Below, piece by piece: positions 23,293 through 32,400 of a stretch of 35,385 nucleotides of DNA. The notes under the pieces are model-generated. The model had not been told where the DNA came from. It was given only the letters and a program-made list of their open reading frames with translations, and did not search any database. Both the position numbers and the translations under genes were made by a program. Every line of letters starts with the position of its first letter. Position 1 is the stretch's first letter. The stretch covers positions 1-35,385 of the forward strand of contig JAZUHB010000092.1 in assembly GCA_045641505.1 (NCBI GenBank), written 5' to 3'. The stretch is from JAZQNF01 sp045641505 (GTDB lineage Bacteria; Bacillota; Clostridia; Lachnospirales; Bianqueaceae).

Positions 23293-23461
23293 GGTTCGCC
23301 TCTCTGAAACGTTTTCGCCGGGACAGAACTCCGGCCGCCGGGACAGAACTCCCAGAGGATTCCTCAGCCCCGCACCCTTCAGTATACGCCCGCGGACCGA
23401 GAATGACAATCGCTTTTTCACCGCAGCCAGGTCCGCGGGAGCCGCGGGAAACGAAAAACAA

Positions 23462-23491
23462 TTGATTTTTCACCCCGGAATAGACTATAAT
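23462..23491 (+). promoter_or_regulatory. Promoter of the thiT transcript
   Basis: TTGATT (23462-23467), an 18-bp spacer and a perfect TATAAT (23486-23491), about 10 bases before the riboswitch begins. Confidence 0.75.
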
Positions 23492-23500
23492 AAACCCATC

Positions 23501-23590
23501 TTCGGGGGGCCGGGACGATCCGGCTGAGAAAGGGCAGAAATCCGCCCTGACCCGTGAACCTGATCCGGATCATGCCGGCGGAGGGAAAGA
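23501..23590 (+). ncRNA. TPP (thi-box) riboswitch
   Basis: Carries the conserved parts in order: GGGGGGCC, CCGGCTGAGA (23520-23529), GACCCGTGAACCTGATCCGG (23550-23569), ATCATGCCGGCG and GAGGGAA. These form the two-armed thiamine pyrophosphate aptamer; thi-box riboswitches normally lower expression when TPP is plentiful. It stands in front of a thiamine transporter gene, as expected. Confidence 0.95.
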
Positions 23591-23611
23591 TCGAGCGCAA
23601 GCTTCCCGCAA

Positions 23612-23645
23612 ACCGTGCCGCATGAAACCGGCGCGGTCATTTTGT
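23612..23645 (+). terminator. Probable expression platform of the TPP riboswitch
   Basis: ACCGTGCCG (23612-23620) pairs with CGGCGCGGT (23629-23637) with one G-T pair, followed by CATTTTGT. The T-run is poor, so it may be a weak terminator. A second small hairpin, GCTTCC-CGGCCC-GGAAGC (about 23655-23672), follows AAAGGGG and could sequester or reposition the ribosome binding site. Confidence 0.5.
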
Positions 23646-23686
23646 ATGAAAGGGGCTTCCCGGCCCGGAAGCTGCGGCAAAAGAAA

Positions 23687-24232
23687 ATGAACAAGACCCT
23701 GCGTGCCGTCTGCGAGAGCGCGATGTTCTGCGCGTTCGCGCTGGCGCTGAGTTATCTGAAAATCCCGATCGGCGTGAGCTTCGGCGGCTTCGGCGGAAGC
23801 ATCGACCTGGTGATGGTCCCGCTGATCCTCTGCGCGGTGCGCTGGGGACTCGGCTGGGGACTCGCGGCCGGCCTCGTCTTCGGCACGCTCAAATTCTTCC
23901 TGGCGGGCGGCGTCGCGATCAACTGGGAGTCCATGCTGCTCGACTACTCCGTCGCCTACATGGCGGTCGGGCTCGCCGGGCTCTTCCGCCGGAAGCCGGC
24001 TCTCATCGGGCTCGCGGCGGCGGTCGGCTGCGCGGCGCGCTTCGCGGTCCACTGGCTGAGCGGCATCACGATCTACGCCGAGTACATGAACGACATCTTC
24101 GGCCTGACCATGACGAACGTCAGCGTCTACTCCCTGCTCTACAACGGTTCCTACATGCTTCCGAACACGGTGGTGGCCATCGTCTGCTGCCTGCTGCTCC
24201 GGAAGCCCCTGCAAAAATATCTCAGCAACTAA
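23687..24232 (+). CDS. thiT: Thiamine ECF transporter S component ThiT
   Basis: 181 residues, six predicted membrane helices, the ThiT size. Family motifs are visible: GGFGGSIDLVMVPLIL (33-48), SMLLDYSVAY (82-91), RFAVHWLSG (118-126) and YNGSYMLPNTV (152-162), which form the thiamine pocket. It needs the shared EcfA/EcfA'/EcfT module encoded elsewhere. The ATG at 23687 follows the hydrophobic start; there is no good AGGAGG next to it. AAAGGGG lies about 33 bases upstream behind a small hairpin. A 14-codon frame from ATG 23646 ends in TGA overlapping this ATG and might couple translation. Controlled by the TPP riboswitch. Confidence 0.93.
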   Translation: MNKTLRAVCESAMFCAFALALSYLKIPIGVSFGGFGGSIDLVMVPLILCAVRWGLGWGLAAGLVFGTLKFFLAGGVAINWESMLLDYSVAYMAVGLAGLFRRKPALIGLAAAVGCAARFAVHWLSGITIYAEYMNDIFGLTMTNVSVYSLLYNGSYMLPNTVVAIVCCLLLRKPLQKYLSN

Positions 24233-24242
24233 GGAGAATCCC

Positions 24243-25448
24243 ATGAACGTCATCGAGCGCTTCCTCTGCTATGCCGGCTACCACACCACCTCCGACGAGT
24301 TCTGCGAGAACTGTCCCTCCACCGCCGGCCAGCTCGTGCTGGGCAAAAAGCTCACCGAGGACATGAAGGCCATCGGCCTGACCGACGTCCGGCAGGACGA
24401 ATTCGGCTACGTCTACGGCTTCCTGCCCGGCAACTGCCCGGAGCTTTGCGAGCCCCTCGGCCTGATCGCCCACATGGACACCTCGCCCGACGTGAGCGGC
24501 GAGAACGTCCGGCCCCGCATCATCCGCTACGAGGGCGGCGACATCGAGCTCGGAAACGGCGCGAGGATCGACCTCGCCACCTTCCCCTTCATGGAAAAAT
24601 TCATCGGGCAGGACCTGATCGTCACCGACGGCACCACGCTCCTCGGCGCGGACGACAAGGCCGGCGTCGCCGAGATCCTCTCCGCCTGCGAATACCTGCT
24701 CGCCCATCCCGAGATCAAGCGCCGCCCGCTCGCCGTCGCCTTCACGCCCGACGAGGAGATCGGCCGGGGCGCGGACCGCTTCGACGTGGCGAACTTCCCC
24801 GCCCGCGTCGCCTACACGCTGGACGGCGGCGCCCTGGGCGAGATCGAGTACGAGAACTTCAACGCGGCCGGCGCGACGGTCACCGTGACCGGCGTGAACA
24901 TCCATCCCGGCTCCGCGAAGAACAAGATGAAGAACGCGGTCCTGATGGGCGCCGAGTTCATCGCGCGCATGCCCGCCGCCGAGACGCCCGCCCACACCGA
25001 GGGCTACGAGGGCTTCTACCACATCTCGAGCTTCGAGGGCGACGAGTCCAAGGCCGTGCTCCGCATGATCATCCGCGACCACGACCGCGCCCGCTTCGAG
25101 GCCCGCAAGGTCTTCGTGGCCGAGCTCTGCGAGTACCTCAACAAGGTCTGGGGCGAGGGCAGCTTCCGCGCCGAGATCCGCGACAGCTACTTCAACATGA
25201 AGGAAAAGATCCTGCCCCACATGGAGCTGATCCGCAACGCCGAGGAGGCCTTCCGCGAGGCCGGCGTCGAGCCGAAGACCGTCGCGATCCGCGGCGGCAC
25301 GGACGGCGCGCGGCTCTCCTTCGAGGGCCTGCCCTGCCCGAACCTCTCCACCGGCGGCGAGAACTTCCACGGTATCCACGAGTTCGCCTCCGTCCAGGCC
25401 ATGGAGAAGATGGTCGAGACCGTCTGCCGGCTGGCCGGGAAGAAATAA
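24243..25448 (+). CDS. pepT: Peptidase T (tripeptide aminopeptidase)
   Basis: 401 residues, the normal length of PepT (M20 family). Zinc-site residues: H77 and D79 in IAHMDTSPD, the bridging D137 in LGADDKAG, the E171/E172 pair in TPDEEIGRG (general base and ligand), D194 in YTLDGGALGE, and His in GENFHGIHEFA near the C terminus. It removes N-terminal residues from tripeptides in the cytoplasm. AAGGAG precedes the ATG by 7 bases, 10 bases after thiT, so it is probably read on the same TPP-controlled transcript. Confidence 0.96.
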   Translation: MNVIERFLCYAGYHTTSDEFCENCPSTAGQLVLGKKLTEDMKAIGLTDVRQDEFGYVYGFLPGNCPELCEPLGLIAHMDTSPDVSGENVRPRIIRYEGGDIELGNGARIDLATFPFMEKFIGQDLIVTDGTTLLGADDKAGVAEILSACEYLLAHPEIKRRPLAVAFTPDEEIGRGADRFDVANFPARVAYTLDGGALGEIEYENFNAAGATVTVTGVNIHPGSAKNKMKNAVLMGAEFIARMPAAETPAHTEGYEGFYHISSFEGDESKAVLRMIIRDHDRARFEARKVFVAELCEYLNKVWGEGSFRAEIRDSYFNMKEKILPHMELIRNAEEAFREAGVEPKTVAIRGGTDGARLSFEGLPCPNLSTGGENFHGIHEFASVQAMEKMVETVCRLAGKK

Positions 25449-25491
25449 CTGTGCAAAAAGAGACTGAAAAGTCCGGCGCACCTGATGTAGA

Positions 25492-25519
25492 AAACCCCGC
25501 AGGGCATCCTGCGGGGTTT
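25492..25519 (+). terminator. Terminator after pepT
   Basis: AAACCCCGCAGG (25492-25503) pairs perfectly with CCTGCGGGGTTT (25508-25519) around GCAT. The tail is T-rich (TTTC CGTTTCTGTC). Confidence 0.82.
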
Positions 25520-25599
25520 CCGTTTCTGTCAAAGATACACACGTTTGTCCGTTTTTACAACACAATTCTTTCGATTTTCCGTCCGTTTTTCCATACATA

Positions 25600-25975
25600 T
25601 ACCACGCAAATCTACGATTTTGAAAATAACGTGGCAGGTGGCACGGTTGTTTTTTGCCGACATACCACGCAAATCGGCTTTTTTGAAAATTGCGTGGCAG
25701 GTGACACGGTTGTTTTTTGCCGACATACCACGCAAATCGGCTTTTCCCTCAAAAACGTGGCAAACCGGCGAAGCTGCAGCGAATTGACATGCCACGTTTT
25801 TTCGCATTATCTCGAAAAACGTGGCAAGCGACCGAGCACATGCCTTCCGACTTACCACGCAAATCTACGATTTTGAAAATAACGTGGCAGGTGACACGGT
25901 TGTTTTTTGCCGACATACCACGCAAATCGGCTTTTCCCTCAAAAACGTGGCAAACCGGCGAAATTGTCTCAAATC
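25600..25975. repeat. 63-bp tandem array of CCACG...CGTGG hairpins, six units
   Basis: Hairpin left arms start at 25602, 25665, 25728, 25792, 25855 and 25918, i.e. spacings of 63, 63, 64, 63 and 63. Each unit is CCACG, 22-26 bases, CGTGG, then a linker that is usually CAGGTGACACGGTTG plus TTTTTTGCCGACATA. Unit 5 matches unit 1 and unit 6 matches unit 3, so part of the array was duplicated recently. Unit 4 (25792) differs most. It lies between two convergent terminators. Because 63 is a multiple of 3, all frames can stay open, but no ribosome binding site supports a gene. Confidence 0.92.
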
Positions 25976-26060
25976 GGCATATCACAGAGCCTTCAGCGAT
26001 TCTACGCCTTTCGAGGAGTTTTACCAACACATTTTGTCCTATAGCTCCAAAATCCGCACG

Positions 26061-26097
26061 AAAAAAGGGACCCGCGAGGGTCCCTTGATTTTTTTAC
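26061..26097 (-). terminator. Bidirectional terminator after the M23 peptidase gene
   Basis: GGGACCC (26067-26073), loop GCGA, GGGTCCC (26078-26084). Six A residues precede it (T-run on the minus strand) and TTGATTTTTTT follows. Confidence 0.9.
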
Positions 26098-27530
26098 GGC
26101 GCGGTGCTCCGAAGCGACGGGAAATCCATCGGATCCACCGTGTTGTTGTCGCTCCGGTAGGTGATCTCGAAGTGGCAGTGGGCGCCGGTCGAGTCGCCCG
26201 TGCTGCCCATCAGCGCGATCACCTGTCCCTGGTACACGTGGTCGCCGTAGTTGACCAGCAGCCTCGAATTGTGTCCGTACCAGGTCTTGTAGCCGTTTCC
26301 GTGGGTGATGACGACGAGGTTGCCGTAGCTGTCGTCCCAGGCGGCCTTCGTGACCACGCCGTCCGCGGCCGCGCGGATGTAGGTGCCGGTGCCGATGCCG
26401 TTCACGACGAGGTCTATGCCGCCGTGGAAGCCGTGCTGGTACTGCGTGCCGTAGTGCTCGAGCTCGAACGCGAGACGCCAGCCGTAGTAGCAGGAAACGC
26501 GGAACGGATAATCGAGCGGCCAGATAAAGCTGGCCGGGACGACCGTTCCCTTCTCGACGACGGGCGCGACGCCCTCCGTCAGCTGCTGGCGGCTCTGCGC
26601 GTTCCGCATCACTTCCGTTTCGCCGTCATAATAGACCAGCAGGTCGAACAGGACCTTCGCCGGGGTGCCGGGGCTCACGACCTTGCGGTAGTTCGTGTCC
26701 TCGCTCTTGTTCTCGATGTACTCAGGCTCCAACTGCTCGTCGCCCAGGAAATACTGGCGGTATACGCGGAAGAGCTTCACGTCCGAAAGCTGCTCCAGTG
26801 CCTCCTCCGGCGTGACGGTATCGCGTTCCTTCACGTAGAGCATCTGATAGTTGACCTCGCCGTCCACATACAGGTCGACCAGCTCGGGCAGGCGGGAAAC
26901 GTCCTCCTCCGTGGGCAGGACGCCGTCGTAGACGTAGGCGGTCTTTTCCGGACCGATCAGGAAGACCGGGCCGCCGTTCAGGAGGCTCTTGCAGACGACC
27001 TCGCTCTCGTCGCCGAGCGTGCGCTGCCCCATCAGGGTGAACAGCCGGCAGACGCTCGCCTCGTCATCCAGGAAGACCGTCCGGCCGCCGATGCTGAGCG
27101 AAATCTGCGTCTCCGCGTACTCGCCCACGGTGCCCGAAAGGAAGTCGACGAAGCGGTTCACGAGCTTGCGCTGCGCGGTGAGCTCCGAGGGCCGGGCCGA
27201 GGTCTGCACGACCGTGTAGATGTTGTCGATCTGGTAGGAAACCGCGCCCGTGTTCATGCGGGTGATGGCGTCGCTCCAGGCCCGGGCGATGCTGTTGTAG
27301 TCCTCGATCGTGCCCATCAGCTCGCCGCCCGCGTAGACCTCGTAGGCGGGCACGGGCCGGTCGTAGCGCCGGTCCATGCTGTACTGCACCTTCTCGAACA
27401 TAGGCAGCGTCCGGATCGCCAGCCATCCGCCCACTAAAACACCGGCCACCAACAGGATGGCCAGCGGATACTGGGCAACTTTCGCGACGCGCCGGAAATT
27501 CTTCCGGAAGCGGTTGAACCGATCGAGCAT
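26094..27530 (-). CDS. M23 family (LytM-type) metallopeptidase with membrane anchor
   Basis: 478 residues. A basic N terminus and one membrane helix (about 20-41, LAILLVAGVLVGGWLAI) place the rest outside the cell. A long middle region (45-345) of unknown fold precedes the LytM domain (about 355-470). Zinc motifs are HGFHGGIDLVV (His and Asp) and AHCHFEITYR (HxH), plus the catalytic-side His of KTWYGHNSRLLV. Such enzymes cut peptidoglycan cross-links, or act as activators of amidases when degenerate; here all ligands are present. The ribosome binding site is AAAGG about 10 bases before the ATG. Single gene with its own terminator. Confidence 0.9.
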   Translation of the reverse strand: MLDRFNRFRKNFRRVAKVAQYPLAILLVAGVLVGGWLAIRTLPMFEKVQYSMDRRYDRPVPAYEVYAGGELMGTIEDYNSIARAWSDAITRMNTGAVSYQIDNIYTVVQTSARPSELTAQRKLVNRFVDFLSGTVGEYAETQISLSIGGRTVFLDDEASVCRLFTLMGQRTLGDESEVVCKSLLNGGPVFLIGPEKTAYVYDGVLPTEEDVSRLPELVDLYVDGEVNYQMLYVKERDTVTPEEALEQLSDVKLFRVYRQYFLGDEQLEPEYIENKSEDTNYRKVVSPGTPAKVLFDLLVYYDGETEVMRNAQSRQQLTEGVAPVVEKGTVVPASFIWPLDYPFRVSCYYGWRLAFELEHYGTQYQHGFHGGIDLVVNGIGTGTYIRAAADGVVTKAAWDDSYGNLVVITHGNGYKTWYGHNSRLLVNYGDHVYQGQVIALMGSTGDSTGAHCHFEITYRSDNNTVDPMDFPSLRSTAP

Positions 27531-27623
27531 GGGAAGGACCTTTCCAGATCAATTTGCGTGATCTATTTTGATGATGAAAATGTTATTGATGATGGGGCGG
27601 ATGAGGCCCGCCGGCGGCCGCGT

Positions 27624-28115
27624 TCAGTCGGCGCTGCCGATGACCTTGCCGAGCAGCTCCGCGAGCTGCTCCTTCTCCTCCTCGCTCAGCGCGCCGAAGA
27701 GCCGGGCGGCCCGGTCGCGGCGCTCCTCCGCGAGACGTCCGCGGAGCGCGAGGCCCTCCTCCGTGATGGAGATCAGCGTGATGCGGCGGTCCTCCGGGCT
27801 GAGGGAGCGCTCGATGAGCCCGCGCTCCTCGAGGATGCAGATCGCCTCGGAGACGGACTGCGGCCGGATCCCGAGCCGGTCGGCCAGCTCGCGCTGACTG
27901 ATCGCCTCGCCCTCGCCGAGCTGCTCGAGCACGTGCCCGAGCCCGCGGTGCGGGAGATGACGGGGACCGCCGAAGGGGCGCGCGGCTCCTTCGCCGCGGT
28001 CGCCGGGGCGGCCGTGGGCAGCGGGATCGCCGCTGTCGGAACGCATGGGATCGCGCTTCATCTGTGCGGCGGCGCGCATGAGGATCTTCATCAGATCAGA
28101 ATCGTTGATGGGCAT
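27624..28115 (-). CDS. MarR family transcriptional regulator
   Basis: 163 residues. A Gly/Pro/Arg-rich N terminus (25-55) precedes the winged helix (about 62-125): ISQRELADRLGIRPQSVSEAICILEERGLIERSLSPEDRR contains the recognition helix and wing. The C-terminal helix ends in EEKEQLAELLGKVIG. Such proteins repress transport, stress or efflux genes and often themselves. AAAGGAA precedes the ATG. Its target is not evident: no operon partner follows except, 90 bases on, the M23 peptidase gene on the same strand. Confidence 0.92.
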   Translation of the reverse strand: MPINDSDLMKILMRAAAQMKRDPMRSDSGDPAAHGRPGDRGEGAARPFGGPRHLPHRGLGHVLEQLGEGEAISQRELADRLGIRPQSVSEAICILEERGLIERSLSPEDRRITLISITEEGLALRGRLAEERRDRAARLFGALSEEEKEQLAELLGKVIGSAD

Positions 28116-28145
28116 GAGACAGTTCCTTTGAAAGATAGGGCAGAG

Positions 28146-28206
28146 TCCGCCGGAGGGCGGAGACAGTACTTTCGTTTAGTATACCACTTTGAAGGAGGGT
28201 GTGCAA
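28146..28206 (-). promoter_or_regulatory. Promoter of the marR-type gene with a palindrome in the leader
   Basis: On the minus strand TTGCAC (28206-28201), 17 bp, TATACT (28183-28178). TCCGCC-GGAG-GGCGGA (28146-28161) lies just downstream and could be the protein's own operator. Confidence 0.72.
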
Positions 28207-28342
28207 GATGAGAGAAAAGAGAGAAACAAAGCAAGAAAGAGGCAAAACAATGTTGAATACTAACGCTAAAACCCTGAATTCCTATAAATATCAATTAGAA
28301 AATGAGTTCTTACAACACAAATATTCTCTCAACAAAATGCGG

Positions 28343-29422
28343 TTAAACCAGTTTGTACTCTTTTGGATCTTCATGTAATTGAGTTACAGAAATAGGTTCA
28401 ACATAACAATGATTAAGTGATGTCACGCCTAATGCTTTGCACCCCCGATAGACCTCATTAATGCATACTTGCATTGAAATATGGTTTTGAGTTGCTATAT
28501 AATCCCATTCTTCGCCATCGTTTGGAAAATTATTAGATACAATAACAAATCGATATTCGTTTTCGTGTTCCCAACGCTTGTATTTGGTAAAAGAAGCATC
28601 AATATAAAACTTCATGTCAGAAAATGAAGTTATGCTTTGAGGTATTTTTTCTACCGGACGCGCATCCTTATAATCTACATGACCGACAAAGCACAAGCCA
28701 TCAATGCGGCACTTGGATATTGCCTCCAATATGGAGATAGTCGAATATCCGAAACAGTAACCCTTGTGATCTTCTGCATAATAGGCCCACATTAAGATGT
28801 TGTCGTATTCCGGTGCTGTACATAATACGCGAAAACTATCGCCTGCATTTTCCCCTGTTTTTGCGAAAACACAGTTACAATCGAAAGGATCGTTGAAGGC
28901 ACTGGGATTATAGAATGATACAAATCCGTTTTGTTCAAGATACGGAGAGTCTTCAATGCGTTGGATTCTGTAGTATTTATACAAAACCGGGTATTCGAGT
29001 TTAACTTTCTCAAAATCGGGCTTTTCTATTATCAGTTCGGAAAAGAGTCTCTCATATATCTCCGGTTCCAATTCGGAAAAAAATGACCGCGGAGCGTAAA
29101 TGGCGTCAAACAGCGTACGTTTAAACATCAAGCTCATTTTCAAATTCGCGATAGAATAAGTATATTCCTCCGCATTTGATCCCCAAGGCTTTTTTTCGGA
29201 TATTACAATAATGCGACGGTTTTTGAACTTTTTGACGTTCATAGTTGGTTTTCTGAACATAGAGATAACTTCCTCTTGGTTACTTTCTTTGTTCCAAACA
29301 ACCATACAATTTGAACGCGGATAGTTTTCCACCAAGGAATAAATCGGGTGCTCCAATAAAAACGCAGCTTTACCAGCAGCATATCTGTAACTATCAAAAT
29401 CGTCTTTAAAAATAATAATCAT
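28343..29422 (-). CDS. DUF2971 domain protein linked to the restriction locus
   Basis: 359 residues. The C-terminal part (about 148-345) is DUF2971: YYRIQRI, FVSFYNPSAFNDPFDC (168-182), MWAYYAEDHKGYCFGY (211-226) and HENEYRF (286-292). The N-terminal 140 residues are a separate unknown domain. DUF2971 proteins are frequent in phage-defence islands, but their activity is not known to me. AGGAGA lies 8 bases before the ATG at 29422. Last gene of the minus-strand restriction group, 67 bases after hsdR. Base composition is clearly more AT-rich than the genes to its left, which suggests transfer. Confidence 0.85.
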   Translation of the reverse strand: MIIIFKDDFDSYRYAAGKAAFLLEHPIYSLVENYPRSNCMVVWNKESNQEEVISMFRKPTMNVKKFKNRRIIVISEKKPWGSNAEEYTYSIANLKMSLMFKRTLFDAIYAPRSFFSELEPEIYERLFSELIIEKPDFEKVKLEYPVLYKYYRIQRIEDSPYLEQNGFVSFYNPSAFNDPFDCNCVFAKTGENAGDSFRVLCTAPEYDNILMWAYYAEDHKGYCFGYSTISILEAISKCRIDGLCFVGHVDYKDARPVEKIPQSITSFSDMKFYIDASFTKYKRWEHENEYRFVIVSNNFPNDGEEWDYIATQNHISMQVCINEVYRGCKALGVTSLNHCYVEPISVTQLHEDPKEYKLV

Positions 29423-29489
29423 GTATTATCTCCTAGCATCTTCTCGCTCATTCTTGTTGCCTTTCAGCCTGTACTTTTCATGACAAAAA

Positions 29490-32400
29490 TTACGCCGCCA
29501 CTGCGTTGGCGTTGACTCGGTCGATTGCCTTCCGAATCCCCATCCAGACCGACAGATCCGTAAAGATCTCGACGATGCTGCCCTGGTCAGTAAACGGAGA
29601 TTCCTGAAGCACCGAAAGGTCCTTCATCAGGCCGTTGTGAACGATATACTCGACGATCTGGTTGACGAAATAGATCTGTCGGCTGTCGAGAGAAACATCG
29701 TTCAGATACTCGGCAAAGGCTTCCTTGGCCGCCGTCATGTCGAGTCCGACGATCTCGCGGACGAACTCGCCGAGCGGCTTTTGGCCGTATTCGGCTTCAT
29801 AATCCTGCTTCGTGCCGATTTCGCTCCACAGAATGCCTTCCAGGACCTTTACATCCTCCGCCGTCAGCGGGATATTGCTCTTGAGCTTGGCGATAACCTC
29901 GTTATCGAGGTGCTGACGGACGTAGAACTCTGCTTTCGCTTTGTAGTTTTTCAGGTCATCGTTGTCGAGCTCCGACTCGTTCCAGTCCATCGAGAGGATC
30001 TCGTCATCGAAGTTCGTGTCATAACGGACCTTCGTGATAGGAATGTACTTGATTAGGTCGCGCAGATTTTCACGGATGTACTCGAAATCATTGATATCTG
30101 CGTTATCGACGTAATCGGTGTGCAGGATCTTGTTGATCAGATCCGCCTGGGCCATGATTTCGGGAATGTTGGCGACAGAGGCGATGCCGGATACCTTCTT
30201 GTACAGATCGGAGCGCGCCCGGCTGTATTTCTTGCCGACAAGATAGGCCAGCTCGATTCCGTACAGAAGCGCATCGAAGCGCAGCGCCTTCGCGTCGTCT
30301 TCCTCGGGAAGAATCAGCGGCGCCAGCTCCTGCCCCATCAGCAAAGTATCTTCATAAGTGAGAGAAGTATAGTTCGCGGGATTGGAATACAGGTCGACGT
30401 ATTTGATATGCTGCCGTACGGCAAAGTTCTCTTTGTTCAGCTCCCGGACCTTCGAGACCATCTCGTCAACAAGCGACTTGCGGAATGCAATCAAGTCGGT
30501 CGTTTGATAAGCCAAATCCTGCAGTTTGTACGCGATTTGCGCCTTCAGATGGAATATTGCTCCTTGAAGCGCAATCATGTTCGCGGTAGCTTTTCCCTTA
30601 TTCATACGGAAGAACTCGAAGTTTCCGCAGAAATCGAAGATATAAAACTTCTCTTTTTCTTTGCCGTCGATCAGGCCGGGGCAGAGGCGGGTTCCGCGGC
30701 CGATCATCTGCCAGAACTTGGCCTTGCTCATCACTTTTTTGAAAAAGACGAGATTCAGCACCTCCGGCACATCGATACCGGTGTCCAGCATATCGACCGA
30801 GATCGCGATCTGAGGCAGCTTATTGGGATCGGAAAACTCGTCGATCGCACTCTGCGCATAGGTCATATAGTTATCGATGACCTTCGCAAACCCGGGCAGA
30901 TGCGGGTATTCCTTGTTGAACACCTCGAGGATCTTCTCCGCGTGGGTATGGTTCTTCGCGAAGATAATGGTCTTGCCGATTTTGTTGCCGTAATCGATGG
31001 TAAGGCCTTCGGTCATCAGAGTGTGAAGGACCTGACGGATGGTATCCTCGTTGAAGATCCATTCGTTGAGGGCAGACGAAGAGATACTCTCCGGAAGCTC
31101 GCCGTTTTCGTCCTCGAAGGTATCCTCGTACGCCTTACGGTCTTCGTCGGAAAGGTCTTCGTAAACGATACCTTGTTGGATGAATTTCAGCACCGTTTCG
31201 ACGGAGACGAAGTCGACCAGATAACCGTCCTGCACAGCCTGAGCAAGCTCATAGCCGTAGGTCGGGACGCCGTTTTCGAGCTCGAAAATCTCGTAGGTGT
31301 TCTTGTCGATCTCATCCTTCGGGGTCGCGGTAAGACCAACCAGCGGTGCATCGAAGTAGTTGAAAATATCCTGGTATTTGTTATAGATCGAGCGGTGCGC
31401 TTCGTCGCAGATCACAAGATCGAAATGCCCGCTGGTAAACAGTTTTCCCTCGTCATCGCGAACCGCGTCGATGACGTTCATCATGGTCTGGTAGGTCGAA
31501 AATACGCAGTGTGCCGAATAGTTGTCCTTCTCCTCGCAGAGATTGGTGACGGACAGATCCGGCAGCAAATTCACGAAGCATCTCTTGGCCTGAGTAACGA
31601 GGCTGTTGCGGTCGGCAAGGAACAGGATGTTCTTCACCCAGCCGTGCTGGAGGAGCACATCGCAGAGCTCGATGACGGTTCTGGTCTTGCCGGAGCCGGT
31701 CGCCATGACCAGCAGCGCCTTGCGGCGGTTCTTGCGGTCGAACGCATCGCAGACCGCCTTGATAGCGGCCTCCTGATAGTAACGCCCGGCGATGTTTTTA
31801 TTGATTGTTATGTTTTTCAGGCTTGCCCTGAGTGTCTGAAGATTGAAGAGCTTCTCCAGGTCGCGCTTCGAATAGATCGTAGCGCAGCGACGTTCCGGAT
31901 AGAGATTGTCCGTGATACGGGTCTCGAAGCCATTGGTGAGGAAAATAACCGGACGACGGTGATATTTCTGTTCCAGAATATCCGCATAAAGCTTCGCCTG
32001 CTGGCGGCCCTTGGCGACGTCTACACAGGTGCGCTTGGCTTCGATGATGGCGAGCGGCTTGCCGTCATCGCCGTAGAGAACGTAGTCCGCATAGCCGACC
32101 TCGGATCTGTTGGGCATCCCTGGCAGTTCGACTTCATTCATCCAGTCCTTGCCTTCATGCCAGCCGGCGTCGACCAGCATGGTGTCGATATAGATCTTGC
32201 GGGTCTTGTATTCGGAAAGGTCGAGAGGCTTGGGAACATAGGTCTGCTGCTGCTCCGCACGGCGCGCGGTAAGCTCCGCTTTGAGCGCAGCGTTCTCTTC
32301 TATCAGCTGTTTCAGGTCTATCTCCGCCTCACTCGAAACGGCCGCAACAAGCTCCTGATGCTGGCTCAGAAGAGAGCGGTCGAAGCTTCCGCCGAAATAG

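Noticed and set aside
25600..25975. CRISPR array
   Set aside because: The parts between conserved blocks are only about 17-26 bases, are themselves repeated between units, and no cas gene is present.
25545..26088. Repeat protein encoded by the 63-bp array
   Set aside because: The period is a multiple of three, so several frames stay open on both strands. None has a ribosome binding site or starts outside the array.
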